In this document: positions 31,491 to 43,117 of the stretch, piece after piece
How positions within the stretch are numbered: the first letter of the stretch is position 1
Layout: each line of letters starts with the position of its first letter
Assembly: GCA_014529385.2 (NCBI GenBank)
Contig: CM043953.1
Span: 70,479,872 to 70,543,871, forward strand
Length of the DNA stretch: 64,000 nt
Direction of reading: 5' to 3'
Source of the DNA: Adiantum capillus-veneris
Taxonomy: Eukaryota; Streptophyta; Polypodiopsida; Polypodiales; Pteridaceae
Made by a program: the position numbers and the translations under genes
The notes under the pieces: generated by a model
What the model saw: the letters and a program-made list of their open reading frames with translations, nothing else
The model's database searches: none
Told to the model about the DNA's origin: nothing

Positions 31491-32574
31491 GGCAGAGATT
31501 TTAGAGGAGCTTGAGGTTGTGCCTGAGGCATTGTGCAGTACCTACAACACCCACAGTCACAAGTTTTGAAGGTGTCTTCATTGGTTTGTGCATCCATAGA
31601 ACCAAAAGCATTCATCATTCAGCAGAAGCAGGGGGGGGGGGGGCCTTGGATGGAGGTTTGGGACCCTATCTGGCATCATCCTCTCTCTCTATATATATCT
31701 TCATTAGTTCAGAAAGGTCTAAACTAGTGAACTAAAGAGGATGAAGAAAGAAACATACACAAAGATAACTCAAACAAAACAAAAACTAAATCCAAGCATA
31801 TACAGATCAAACATGAAAAAAAACGTAACGAAATAAAATAAAATAATTTATATAAAAACACACACAAAAACAAAAACAAAACAAAACAATTAAATCACAA
31901 AACAAAGCATGTCAAACCAAGAAAATTCTTATTTAGTAAAAACTAAACCAAACGAGACTAAAAAGAAAAAATATATATTTTAATTATTATAACTAACCAC
32001 ACACATGCACAACACGACTCTATACCAAGATATACAAAACTTTTCAACAGTCTTTGTTGATGTGAATATCCTTGAACTTAAACTTAAAAAACCTCGGCGG
32101 ACACTAACAAACTAATGACAAAAATACTAACTCCCAAACCAAAATGACCAAGACAATAAAGATTTACCCATGAATCTGACTAATCTAAGACCTACAAAAC
32201 AACGTTAGTCTTTAAATCTACCTCTCTCTCTCTATCTCACTCCATCACTTGCTTTGCACATTTACTCTAAGTAAACAAGGAAACATGCATTAAACACCAA
32301 GGAACCCTTGAATCGTATGAAACATACATATTTTGAGCTTAAATCCTTAAAACAATTCCGATACAAATTACAATCCATCCTCCTGAGGACAACTACTACG
32401 AGGCAATTCCGACAACTACTACAACGCAGTGCAAACAACGCATCCCATAGCTTTGAATTTGACAAAGGCCGCACTAAGACAACTCGCATGCCATCCGTAA
32501 CTCTCCTCTCTATGTAAGTCCACACTCCCTACTCTACATACATCCCTATGATATGATCTAAAGGAGCCGCAGTC
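31491..32574. other. AT-rich non-coding stretch
   Basis: A 14-base G run near 31630, CT/TA simple sequence, then about 400 bases rich in AAAAC/AAAAT repeats. No gene seen. Confidence 0.5.
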
Positions 32575-32879
32575 GATAAGATCTTGCAAAAGAAATCAGC
32601 GGCTATGGCACGCAACTCCTCTCGCTCGGGAGCAATGCTGCCACCTTGTCTCCGAAGCTACCTAGCGTTTGCACACGAATACCGTGGACCCACTAGCCAC
32701 CCCGGTCCCTATCCCCCAGCTATGTCTATGATAAGATCTTTCAAAAGAAATCAGCGGCTATGACACGCAACTCCTCTCACTCAGGAGAAATGCTGCCATC
32801 TTGTCTCCGAAGCTACCTACCGCCTGCACACGAATACCGTGGACCCACTGGCCACCCTATCCCCCAGCTACATCTATGA
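32575..32879. repeat. 155-bp tandem duplication
   Basis: Units at 32575-32729 and 32730-32879. Both begin GATAAGATCTT.CAAAAGAAA and end ATCCCCCAGCTA. The second unit lacks a few bases (CCCGGTCC). Confidence 0.93.
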
Positions 32880-33239
32880 GAAAAGAAAAAACGTCGTTCC
32901 TCTCGATTCTTAATCGAGCAACGCTTAAGCTTCTACTCATGAAATCTCTACAACCAAACCAGACTACAGCGCAGTCCGCGCTTTCTATTTTGAATCTCTT
33001 ACAGTCTTGAAAGCTCTGTCTCGTGGATAAAATGTTTGCTAATCTTTGAGATCCCTTGAGCACACTGCTCTACAATATCTCCATCTGCAACCATAGCTAC
33101 CTCCCAAATCCTCTCCACCATGTCTGCTAGGCTGTCATCTAAAAGAACCCGCTTAAGGGTACGTAATTGATGCCCGAGCAATCAAGCCTAGATACGTGTG
33201 ATTAACTTGAACTCCAACACAAGGGTCCAAATGAATTAT
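32880..33239. other. No recognisable gene
   Basis: A 60-codon minus-strand frame at 32999-33181 (LLDDSLADMVERIWEVAMVADGDI) looks protein-like but I do not recognise it. It may belong to the copia relic to its right. Confidence 0.35.
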
Positions 33240-34230
33240 ACGAAGCACTGCTTACCCCTCTCTACCACTCATAAGCCTCTCTCTGGCTGAAACTAGTGGA
33301 GGCACCAATCTCCATGTGACTAGAAGGCAGGAGTCTGTGCCAATGTAGTCACCACCACACCAGCAACCTCTTTGTTGTCCTTCCCTAGTTACTATCACTA
33401 CTTTCCTCATGATGCTTGCTTTTACCTTTGTCCTTTGTAGAACCTCTGTCTTTGCCTTTGGATCTGCAATCTTTAGACAAATGACCATGCTTTCCACAAT
33501 TGTAACAACGGTTCTTGGTCTTCTTTTTGGAATCCGAAGCAGCAAGTGCTTCCACACCTTTCTTAGAAATCTGAATTTTTTGCCTTGAGTTATCAACATA
33601 GCTTCCTCCTCAATGAGAAAGGAGCTAAGATCATCAAATTCTAGCTTTTCCTTCATGATTTGTAGGCGAAGTGTCCTAAACACCGTTTCATACGCCTCAA
33701 ACAACTTCGTGAAAAGCAAAGCACGTAACTGAGTATTGGTCAGTGCACTTCTCATAGCCGATAGTTGATCATGAATAACTTTAGCCTTCATAAGAAATGA
33801 TTGCATGGAACTTCCTCGTGGAAACTAGATGACAAATAACTGTCCAAGAAGGGTGATTGCTCGCATTGTAGAATCCCGATCAAACATTCCAACGAGCTTG
33901 AACCACATATCGTTGGCAATCTTCAAAGTTCGAATGGCTCGAGAAATTTCCTTTGTCAGAGATTCCACAATGGCCGACATTGCCTTTGCATTAGCAGCAC
34001 CCAATCTACACACGATTTGAGATACTCATCTTGAAGGCGAGTGTACCTATTGTTAGGATCCCTCGTAGGATGAGGCTCCGAGCCGAACAATGTCCCATAA
34101 GCCTTTCCGTGAGAACCAAAGTCGCATAATCAAGTTCCAATGGGCGTAATTATCGCCGTTCAGTTTGTCGCTCGCGCTTGAGCAAGGGGGGGGCATATTG
34201 AAGTTGCAAGATTTGGAGAAATTTGACCTT
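33240..34230 (-). pseudogene. Ty1/copia gag-protease relic
   Basis: Minus strand in order: KLNGDNYAHWNLIMRLWF (copia gag N-terminus, about 34170), then AKAMSAIVESLTKEISRAIR, ANDMWFKLVGMFDRDSTMRA, SFLMKAKVIHDQLSAMRS and FDDLSSFLIEEE (UBN2-type gag, 33600-34000). A CCHC knuckle CYNCGKHGHLSKDC lies near 33470-33510, out of frame with its neighbours. Remains of the protease DSGASFH region (DYIGTDS...) are at about 33280-33350. RT and integrase are absent. Multiple frameshifts. An insertion or deletion after protease truncates it. Confidence 0.82.
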
Positions 34231-34400
34231 CTCGCACTCCAAAGAGTGGCCGCACTAACCAAGCTGCTCCACACACTCTGCACAGAGAGCTCCACATGAA
34301 GTAGGCTCTACCCTTAAATTCTCCCAAGCTGCTCCGCAAAAACGTACTTTGATGCCCTCCCTTAAAGTCCAATTTCCCCGCTCCTCGCACCCCGACACAG

Positions 34401-34985
34401 TGTCACAGGACAGGCACCACATGCCAACAGAAAAAAACAGACTGAACAACTTTAAGCACTTCAAATAACAACTCAACTGAAAGAGATGCACGAGACACGA
34501 AGTGGCAGGGTTCCACCCCAAGAGAGCATTGGCCCCAAACCTTGGTGCCCCTTACGATATTTCTTATATTGCTTGAACTCAGTACAGTGCCGGTACTCGC
34601 GCTCTGCACCTTCACCCGGAAGAGTGCCAGAGACTGAGACCTCTGGACATATTTAAAGGCCCTTGGCCTATGAAAGCATCAAACTCAAAAGCATCTGGCC
34701 TCAAAAGCTGGAGTTGAAAACTACCTAGCGTAAATCACAAAATCCGTACAGACTGCCATGTCAGCATGTCAGTGCGTTTTTCAGACTGTCCGTACAATTG
34801 CCACATCATCATCTACGCTTTGTATGTGTGTGTGTTGGTCCCGCTTTAGTTTCAGTGCCTTTAGGTCCCATAAGTTAGTAGGACTTCTTCTTCTTCTACA
34901 GCTCCTTCTTAGGGTTTAGGCCCTCGACCGGAATCTGCAGGTTGGCTCCGTTCGTTGTGGCTTGACACGTCATCAGTTTTTGACA
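34401..34985 (-). repeat. Family D LTR copy 1 (3' LTR, minus)
   Basis: 585 bases, minus strand TGTCAAAAACTGATG...CCTGTCCTGTGACA. It carries the shared motif (inverse at 34531-34566, with GGCCCCAAACCTTGGTGCCC). A polypurine tract (AAGAAGGGGGGA, 34986-34998) lies on its internal side, so it is the 3' LTR of an element extending to the right. Confidence 0.85.
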
Positions 34986-35124
34986 TCCCCCCTTCTTGAA
35001 AGAAAGTAATTGTCCGCGATTAAAGCATACCTACAAAACAACTCAAGTTAGCTCAAAAATTATCGAGGGTCAAGTTAGCTCAAAAATTTCTGAGGGTCAC
35101 AATCAATTTTCTCATTCCAGATTC

Positions 35125-35320
35125 GAGCTCTTGATATCCTGGTCCTTGGCTTCCCATAAAAATATCATCTAATAAGAAGTCTTATTCCAGATCGGAGCTC
35201 TTGGTATCATGGGTCGTTGGCTTCCTAGAAAAATCTCATCCAATAAGGAGTCTCACTGAGCTCTTGATATCCTGGGTCGTTGGCTTCCCAGAAAATCTCA
35301 TCCAATAAGGAATATTCAGT
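35125..35320. repeat. 63-70-bp tandem repeat, 3 copies
   Basis: Units start GAGCTCTTGATATCCTGGG at 35125, 35195 and 35258, each with TTGGCTTCC and TCATC.AATAAG. Confidence 0.9.
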
Positions 35321-35503
35321 GACTGGCACATCACAATGCAACACAAATGCTCACATATGCATGTTACAAAACATGACGAACAGCGCCGTTGAGCACTCCC
35401 CCGAGACAGACGGTTTGCAGTATGAAGCTACTCAACGACTTCCTCGTCACTCCCCCCGCAAATAACCTTAAAAGGTCCGGGCCATGAACTCAAAGGACTA
35501 GTA

Positions 35504-35705
35504 CAACCAAACGCTCCCTAGGCTGCAGCCTGCGTCGCTTGGAGATTCAAGCATACAACCAAACACTACCCAGACATCCCGTTTGGAGGTTTTCCCACAT
35601 ACAAAGAAACGCTCCCCAGACATCCGATCTACGTCGTTCGGAGGTTTTCAAGCATGCAACGAAACGCTCCTAGACATCCCGTCTGTGTCATTCTGAGGTT
35701 CAGAC
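35504..35705. repeat. About 50-bp tandem repeat, 4 copies
   Basis: CAACCAAACGCTCCC...GACATCC...CGTTCGGAGGTTTTCAAGCAT recurs four times with divergence and small indels. Confidence 0.85.
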
Positions 35706-35929
35706 AATACCAAAATAGCATTTCTCACTACTCTACCCGTGAGTAAATCACCAAGCATTGAAATCGATATTAAAACTAGAGTCAAACAGTTCAAATCGGC
35801 ACCAAGACAGGTTTAAAACAGATACCATCCATTGCAAACAAATTTTTAACAACTTTCTCAAATAAAGTTCAAAAGTATGTAACTACAAAACAACTAGAAA
35901 ACTCATTCAGATTTTTGTTCGGACAGTCG

Positions 35930-36174
35930 AACTTTGAGGACGACTGGCTTGTCCTTCTGCATTAGGGTAATAGTTCGGTTCCAATGTGGAGAGTCGCATC
36001 ATTCTTGTCGTGCCAAGGCATGCCCAAGAGAACGTCGCAATTGCTCAACTTCATAATGTGGAAATCGGCTTTTCCATGATAATCTTGGATAGTCACTGGA
36101 AGAGCACCAATGAGCGGTACCACTCTCTGAGTTTGCCCCGTTGTAACAAACTTAGGCACCCCAAGTCTAAGTTC
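35930..36174 (-). pseudogene. Gypsy protease fragment
   Basis: ELRLGVPKFVTTGQTQRVVP, LIGALPVTIQDYHGKADFHI and MKLSNCDVLLGMPWHDKNDA are the end of a Ty3/gypsy aspartic protease (LLGMPW is the conserved C-terminal motif). The catalytic DSG lies upstream and is cut off by LTR E1 at 36175. E3 at 51777-52300 sits at the corresponding codon of another protease copy. Confidence 0.8.
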
Positions 36175-36663
36175 TGTCATGACACAAGAGAGATTCACTT
36201 AAAACACTTAACAATTAATTGAGTCGACACGGCCCGACGTAGTCCGTGCCAAGAGAGACTGGCGCCCCTTTCGATATTTATTTTTGTATAAATCTTTGAG
36301 CAAAGTACAACTCCCGCGGTTCCTCAGCTCTCAGACTCTGCGTCCAAATGCTCTGTAGTGAGGCCCTTGGGTCCTTTTTATTCTTACAAAGGGATGCTAA
36401 AAGCAGAGCCTCCAAAAGAAGTGAAACTTAAAAGCAAACTGTCCCAAAAGCAACTCGCTCAAAATCTGTCAGCGCAAAAAGCGAAATTCCGTACAGCAGA
36501 CCACGTCAGCATGTCGATGCAAAAAGTGGAAAATCCGTACGCTATGCCACGTCAGCCTGTCAACGCGATTTACAAGATCCGTACGGACTGCCACATCAAC
36601 ATCCGTACTCTACCTTTGTGTCTCCGGGCAGAACTGCCATGTCTTCAATTTGTAATTACTCTC
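36175..36663 (-). repeat. Family E LTR copy 1 (minus)
   Basis: Matches E2 and E3: sense order CCACGTCAGCATG, AATCCGTACGG-type blocks, the polyadenylation-like CTTATTTAAA zone, the shared motif (36259-36280), and an end at TGTCATGACA. The right end (sense start) is degenerate, so that limit is good to a few bases only. Confidence 0.75.
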
Positions 36664-37133
36664 GATTATGCCTGCAAAACAAACAGAGGCCATAAACCTT
36701 CAGCAGACATTGACTCTAAGTATCGACGCACTAGATACGACCTCGACACAACACATCTAGCACTTTTACAAAGACGAGAATCACATCACTGCACATGACA
36801 TCACAAGACAAATCAATCACAAAAAAATTCATTCCAAATCTCAGACCATGACTACCAGCAACGTATTTAATTACCCCATCTAGATCCATCCCAGACCTCA
36901 CTGATGCCGGATTAACCTATCCTTAAGACCAAAATGCTGCAGTCATTTTGTCTTTCAGATCCTGCACTCAAACAAGTCACATGAGAGAGTACAAATCATT
37001 CATGTTCAATTTCAAGAATTCCATTTCATAAAGTCATACAGCAGAATACTGTCAGCACAGCAGTATCCTTGAAACCCAAAGGGATCAAACGAGCGGAGTG
37101 ACTCCCCTCTTGTGCAATCTCTCTGCACCAGAT
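36664..37133 (-). other. 3' non-coding end of gypsy element F
   Basis: Between the chromodomain stop and LTR E1. An AAGAGGGGAG polypurine-like tract lies at 37102-37112 followed by TCACTCC, like the junction of element A. The remainder may be the start of F's own LTR, cut off by E1. Confidence 0.4.
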
Positions 37134-39699
37134 TCAACCCTGCTGATCTGCAAGATCTCTCAAAGTAGACGCAGCTAAACCGAATGCTTCAAGGTAAAGT
37201 TCCAAAATCGGAGGAGTATCTGCTAGGTCCTCCTCCTCCATCCAGTTCGCATCCAAAGCCGGATAGTTCTTGAATTTAACTAAAAACCGCCAAATCACTT
37301 TACCTTTCAGTTTTCTTTCCTTGTGTACCAAAATCTATTCAGGAACGAGTGTCTCCTCACTCTTTTCCACTTCGGGTTGCTCATCAGGCTCCCTATCAAC
37401 TGGCACCTCACCTTTAAATGGTTTCAAGAGACTCACATGGAATGCATTGTGAAACTTCCGAGTATCTGGCAGCTTGAGTCGAAAGGAGATGTCATTTACC
37501 TTTTCTTTAATCAGGTAAGGGTCATAATACCTCATGCTAAGCTTTGGAAAGGCTGCTCCTTTCCCTTTTGTTTCCTTAGGCATGCCTTTTCAAAACATAA
37601 GAGCACCCAATCGTCTTCCTTTAATTTCAAGTTGCATCGATATCGATCGGCTGCCTTCTTGTGTCGTTCTTGAGACTTCTTTAGAGCCTCGCTGACCTTG
37701 GCAAAAACATTGTCCAAGTCCCTCGTGTACTGGTCGGCTTCAAAAACCTTGTCCTTGGTGCTGAGAAAGGTAATGTCTCGGGCATGCCATGTAACCGAAA
37801 TATATGTGCAATGAACAGTCTCGCTAAATGGTCCGGCTTGATTGTTTTCTTTACTGGAATAAAGTGAGCTTGCTTGCTAAATCTGTCAATGACAATCCAA
37901 ATGCCATCGTGTCCACTCTGTGTCTTCGGGAGATCAAAGATGAAATCCATTGCAATACTTTTCTAGGGACAGGTGGAAATGGGTAAAGGCTGTAGTAATC
38001 CCTATGCCTTATGCCTGTCAAACTTGACCTTTTGGGATACTAAACAACTGCGAACAAAGTCGTCCACATCTTCCTTGAGTCTCGGCCAATAGAAATAACG
38101 CTCTGCCCCCTTCAAGGTGGTATCGATGGATCGCGGAAATAGCCAAGACAAGGGGCTTCAGAGACAATGCATCTGCCACTAAATTTTTCTGTCCCTGAAC
38201 ATGGACAGTCTAGAAGTGAAACTGTGACAAGATATTAGCCTACTGCATCTACTTTTCCGAAAGCTGCTTCTGTGACAAGAAGTAGCGCAGACTCTGATGA
38301 TCTGTAAAAACTGTGAAGTCGGCTCCGAGTGGATAATGTCGCCACTCTGTAAGAGCATGGATCACTGCCAATAGCTCTTTCTCATAAATCTGGGCTACCA
38401 ATTCTGGCCTTAAAAACATTCTACTTTCATAAGCAATCACATGGCCCTCTTGCATCAAGACCGCTCCCAGACTACGACCACAAGCGTCACAATAAACTTT
38501 GAATGGCTTTTGCAAGTCTGGCAAAGCCAACACTGGTAAGTAGTCAATTTTTCCTTAAGTGTCTAAAAAGCAATCACCTCTGTCGGTCCCCACGAGAAAG
38601 GGATTCCTTTCTGAGTCAATAAGTGCAAAGGCAAAGCTATCTCTGCAAACTTTCGGATGAACCGCCGGTAGTAAGAGCACAAGCCCAAAAAGCTTCGAAC
38701 TTCATGAACATTCTTTAAGTAAGGCCAATCGCGGATAGTGTCAATTTTGGCCGGGTCCATCTGTACTCCTGGTGCTAAGACGATGTGTCCCAAGAAATGT
38801 ATTTCTAGCAAGAAAAACTCGCTCTTTTTGCAATGATAACAAATCTATGATCGCGCAATGCCTAAAAGACCTGTAGCAGATCGTGTCGGTTCTCTGCTTC
38901 ATTCTTAGAGAAAACTATAATGTCATTAAAAAAAGTGCCCACAAAAAATAGATGCTCTCGGAAAATCCTATCCATCATTCGGTTGAAAGTTGTGAAGCAT
39001 TTTAAGTCCAAGGGCATCACCAAAAATTCGTACAAACCAAAGCTTGTCCGAAAGGCTCTCTTGTAGACATTTCCCGGAGCGATTCTGATCTGATGATATC
39101 CGCTTTTCAAATCAATCCTTCTGAAACAAGAGGATCCCTGAAGTCTGTCAAGAATTTCATCATCCTTGGATACGGGAATCTATTCTTGATGGTGATTTTA
39201 TTGAGAGTTCTATAGTCAATGCACATTCTCCAAGATCCGTCTTTCTTTAGTACTGGTAAAACCGGAGAACAGTAAGGTGAAGTATTAGGCTGGATGAGAC
39301 CCTTTTCAAGAAGGTCTTTCACTTGGTTCATGATTTCTTCATTCTGGGCTCGGCTAACACGGTAAGGTGGCCAGTTCGGTGGTGTGGTTCAGGGTCCAGG
39401 GATCAAATCAATAGTGTGGTCCTCAGGACGAGATGGAGATGGTAGGGCTTTTGAGAAATAGTCAGCATGTGTGTGCAGAAATTATTGTTGTTCTTTGTCC
39501 AATTTAGACATGTTCGTTCGTTGTTCATCATTCAATTCTTTCAAATAAATCGAGTAAACAAAAAGATTGGATTTCATTAATTTTGAAATAGCCGAAGTAG
39601 ATACAATAGGGGCACACTCACCCTTCAATTTTACATCAAGTACAAATTTCCTGCCCTTCTCATTGGCCAAAGTCGCTTTCTTGGTGGCCCGATAGTCGA

Positions 39700-40132
39700 T
39701 GTCACGATTGTGACTATGTTAACAGCATTGCATCTACTCCTAGTTGCAAATACACGAAGTGCCATGCCAAGGAGGACCCCTACGCTTGGATGGTCACACC
39801 CCTTCGCCCAAGAGACGTGCCTCTTCGCCAAAAGCCACACTCCTTCGACGACTGGTCACACCCCTTCGCTCTACGGGTGCGACTCTTCGCCCAATGGTTG
39901 CAGCTCTTCGCCGAAAGGATGTGTCTTTACGTCTAAAGTCGCGTCTCTTCACCATGAGAAGTGTCTTTTCATTTATGTCTCTTCGTCTCCTATATAAGGA
40001 GCCCTTGTATCACACATTCAATCAATCAACACAGAGTCTTCTAAGTCTTGTTTCTGAGTTCAGTTCAAGTTTTTTAAGTATTAATCATGAGTTTAAGTAC
40101 TTAATTAAGGATTAGTACCTAGAATCCTCACA
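39700..40132 (+). repeat. 433-bp solo LTR/TRIM in element F protease
   Basis: TGTCACGATTG...CCTCACA, flanked by GTCGA (39695-39699) and GTCAA (40133-40137), a one-mismatch target duplication. Taking it out with one flank leaves the protease/RT linker reading on in frame (NNEVVDYRATKKATL). The first half carries a degenerate CTCTTCGCC repeat. CCTATATAAGGAGCCC at about 39988-40003 is a good TATA box in plus orientation. Confidence 0.82.
39985..40003 (+). promoter_or_regulatory. TATA box of the solo LTR
   Basis: TCCTATATAAGGAGCCC, followed about 30 bases later by ATCAATCAACACAGAG, a typical plant LTR transcription start region. Confidence 0.55.
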
Positions 40133-41014
40133 GTCAACCACTTCATTGTTCTTATGGTACCAAGGGATTCCTAGGAGGACGTCACACCCTTCCAAAGGCA
40201 TGATGTGAAAGTCCTTGTGCACAAAATATCCCTGACAATGCAAACAGTTTGTAGATGATAGGTGTAATGGCTACATCCCGTCTGGGCACCGCTAGAACTG
40301 CCTCCGCCAGTGGCCCCATCCTATCGGGCGTAATCTCAAGTCGAGCCGCCAATTCAAGTGAAACAAAGTTGGACTTGGCTCCTTCATCAAAGAAAATGAG
40401 GGAAATGAGGGCATCCTGATCTTTTACTTTGCCCCTTGCACGGCAAAGTTCTGTACTTTCATCCATCTGACTTGGGTCGATTCCCACGTAACCCTCTTTC
40501 ATCTTGCCTTTCCTGCCACGTTCTTCCGCTGTTCTAGAACTCTCAGGCCTTTCTTCAATTTGTCCTCGTTGTGCCTTTTTTAGGCACTTTGCAGAGATGT
40601 GCCCTTGTTCCCTGCAACTAAAACACTTCCCCTCTTTGAGATAGTCAACTCTCTATTCCGCGGCCAAGCGGAGTGGTGCATCCTTCTTTTTCTAAGAGTT
40701 CTTCTTCTTTCTATTGTCGTTTGTCGAGGTCTGTCTGGTCCTTTGAGTCAAAACTTCATCACTGGGGTAGGTCAAGTTACCCGAATGTATCGAGAATTCC
40801 CGCTTAGCATGTCCCATCATTTGTTGTATGGACTGAGACTTTTGCTCAAGGCAGTAATCTCGGATCTGTGTAGAGCGTCCGCAGTAAATCCGCAGCAAAG
40901 CTGAATGATTCGGGTCTCGACAACATCATGGAGTTCTTCTTTAGTGAACATCGTCGGAGTAGGAGGTTTCATGATTGCCGGTTTGATTGGTGTCTCAATG
41001 GCTTTCTACCAACC

Positions 41015-41187
41015 AAGTGAGACTAGCCCCAAAGACTGGCGTCCCTTTTGGTATTCCTTTTTGTATTAATCTTTGAGCAAAGTACAACTCCCGCGGGTCC
41101 TCATCTCTCAGACTCTGCGTCCAGATGCTCTTGAGAAGAGAAGCCCTTCGGCCCTTTTTATTCTTACAAATGGATGCTCAAAGCAGT
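41015..41187 (-). repeat. Family E LTR copy 2, left part
   Basis: Contains the inverse shared motif (GCCCCAAAGACTGGCGTCCC) and CTCTCAGACTCTGCGTCCAG as in E1 and E3. It is cut at 41187 by the B2 insertion and resumes at 48382. TGGTAGAAAGCC next to its left edge may be a decayed Met-tRNA primer site for element F. Confidence 0.75.
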
Positions 41188-42323
41188 TGTAAGATACAGC
41201 GGAATGAATGTTGTATTTTCTCAAGATTAGTGATCTTTACTGCTCAACGTTCCTTTTAGTTCTTAGGGACAGAGAGAGCTTTCCGTCTTGTGGAGAGTGC
41301 TAAGATCACGAACAAAATGAGTGGATATTGTGCGTGCAAGTGAATGAGACTGAGAGAAGGAGAGAGAAGAGATACGACACCCGAGAGGTTGTAAAACCCT
41401 CCTCCGAAGGCCCCACTCTCGTCGGCGAGAGTGGTCTATTCTTTGATTGCACAAAGGTGTACAATGCGTATGCAATGGACTATGCAACTTGGTCTATGCC
41501 GATGACGACGACGACGATGACGATGACGACGACGACGACGATGGCTGAAATCTGAGATCTTCTAATCGCTGAATTTCGGAACTGTTTCGATGGCTGAAAA
41601 TGACTGTTTTGGCTGCGTTTTCTTAGCTGAAAAATGAGGTTTCTTAGGGCTGAAAACTGATGGTCTTTATGGGCTGAATCTGCTAGACTTTAGGTGAATA
41701 ATGCCGGTCTTAATTTTCTGCTGAAATCCAAAAACGCCAGGGACTGAAATTGGTCCTTCTGTCGCCGGGGTTCTGCAAATGCAAAAATGCTAGGCTGATC
41801 TGCTGTGTCGTGATGACGCCGGGGCTGATCTACTGTGCACAAATCGCCAAGGCTGATCTGATGCAAAAACGCTAGGTCTTCTATGGAGAAAACGCCAGAG
41901 TAGTCGCGACGGTTGGTCTTGCTGAGAAGTTGCTTGTTGAGCAAGGTGCTCCTGCTACCTCTTCTGCCAGAAAGTGCTAACTTGGGTTTGCTTATATATT
42001 AACTTAGCAAAATTGCCCTACCTACTTTTGTTGGAAAGTCACTTAAAAATAATAAGTGAAAATACCAATAAATAGGAAAATAGGCTAAATGCACTCGAAA
42101 ATTCCCCTAACTGATGCTAATGGATTCTGATGGGAATTCCAATGATCATGCTCTGTGCAACCGGAGGATATGCATCTATGCTAAGTGATTGGGCATGCAC
42201 GGTCTACGAATAGACTCACAAAAGTGCCAGATCACTGCTCATCTAAACTTGACTTGACTGACTGAACCCTGCTGTGGTGTAGATTGTCCACGGACACATA
42301 GGGTTGGGATGTGTCACGTGACA
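41188..42323 (-). repeat. B2 LTR 1 (3' outer)
   Basis: 1136 bases ending at GTGACA next to the polypurine tract. A GAC/GAT trinucleotide tract at about 41500-41542 is longer than in LTR 3. Confidence 0.93.
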
Positions 42324-42334
42324 TCCCCTCCTTT

Positions 42335-43117
42335 TCAAAGTGAGGTACTGGTACCGAACTGTATGGCGTCGAGGGAGATCGCCAACAGCATCCGGAATCC
42401 TAGAAGGGACTCTTCGCCAGCCCACTCTGATGTGTGGGTCGTGCGGTACTTGAACTTCATAAAGGTCTGCAACGCTTGCTTCTTTGGGCCGCGCCGAAAG
42501 CGACACAAAGTCTTTTGAATCTCCTTTCTTGCTTCAACTTTGTCTAGAGTCCTGCTTCTTTCGTTTTCAAGAATCTCCATGGCTGAAAATTCCTGAAACC
42601 ATCTCCAACACAAAACCATGAACATACCCATTCCATGTAAAGTGAAGGAAAAAAATCTTGTCTTCTCGAAAGACTGTGGATGCAATGTAGATGAACATAT
42701 AGACGGAGTGACAACCCGTTCATCAAACACATGCAAACAATGCGCTCGAATCTTTTCTGTTTGATCGAAATCAATCAACTGTGGCAAATCACAATGGAAA
42801 TGCCCATGCTTGGTGCTCATATAATCATGTGCTCTTTCGGAAACTGTGTCATGCCAAGGAAGAGACATGGAATGCGCCTTCCTAACATACAAACTTTTCA
42901 ACTTTTCATAAACAATCCGCATACATTCGTGTTCATCCTTGAGAGAAACGTGCTCAACATACAGTATGTCATGCCTAGGAAAAGGGATCACATAATGATG
43001 TTGACTAAAATACAGGAAACCTTCACGAATGAAACACTCAAACAATGCGTGTGTATCAATCAAGCGAACACATAATACTTCCTGTGAGGTTGCTTTTGAC
43101 CAAGGCTCGAGAGCCAA
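42335..43117 (-). CDS. B2 ORF2, 260 codons, unknown function (interior 1)
   Basis: Open from MALEPWSKATSQEVLCVRLI at 43117 to a stop at 42335, which sits almost on the polypurine tract. It overlaps the end of ORF1 by 62 bases in another frame, so expression by frameshifting or reinitiation is conceivable. I recognise no gag, protease, RT, integrase or envelope motif. Features are a basic C-terminal third (KVEARKEIQKTLCRFRRGPK), several His/Cys residues (HGHFHCDLPQ, RAHCLHVF) and a hydrophobic MGMFMVLCWRWF stretch. A 260-codon homologue with only about four changed residues is open in interior 2. It may be a captured host fragment or an element-specific accessory protein; neither is shown. Confidence 0.55.
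   Translation of the reverse strand: MALEPWSKATSQEVLCVRLIDTHALFECFIREGFLYFSQHHYVIPFPRHDILYVEHVSLKDEHECMRIVYEKLKSLYVRKAHSMSLPWHDTVSERAHDYMSTKHGHFHCDLPQLIDFDQTEKIRAHCLHVFDERVVTPSICSSTLHPQSFEKTRFFSFTLHGMGMFMVLCWRWFQEFSAMEILENERSRTLDKVEARKEIQKTLCRFRRGPKKQALQTFMKFKYRTTHTSEWAGEESLLGFRMLLAISLDAIQFGTSTSL

Larger units (their letters stand above)
34986..36174 (-). mobile_element. Deleted gypsy interior next to LTR D1
   Basis: Begins with the polypurine tract of D1. It then holds two tandem-repeat zones and at its right end a gypsy protease piece. RT, RNase H and integrase are missing, so this is a large internal deletion derivative. Confidence 0.6.
37134..41000 (-). mobile_element. Ty3/gypsy chromodomain element F, gag-pol relic
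   Basis: Minus strand, domains in order. Gag remnant (TMFTKEELHDVVETRIIQLC, about 40930; QQMMGHAKREFSIHSGN); CCHC knuckle CFSCREQGHISAKC (about 40600). Protease 40140-40502, resuming at 39694. RT 38862-39331 ([40 protein letters not shown]), with TFFNDIIVF where FFDD is expected, so the first catalytic Asp has become Asn. RNase H 38249-38533 (VYCDACGRSLGAVLMQEG). Integrase finger about 38030-38110, core 37690-37950 (MDFIFDLPKTQSGHDGIWIV). Then chromodomain 37134-37300 (VIWRFLVKFKNYPALDANWM). The integrase core jumps from HGMPET to the C-terminal region, losing the second Asp and the Glu. Closely related to element A. Dead copy. Confidence 0.9.

Noticed and set aside
36219-36663. E1 as the 3' LTR of element F
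   Set aside because: No polypurine tract adjoins its sense start, and an AAGAGGGGAG tract lies instead at 37102, nearer the chromodomain stop; left open but not called.
42335-43117. ORF2 as an envelope gene of an endogenous retrovirus
   Set aside because: No signal peptide, no C-terminal membrane anchor and only one short hydrophobic stretch.
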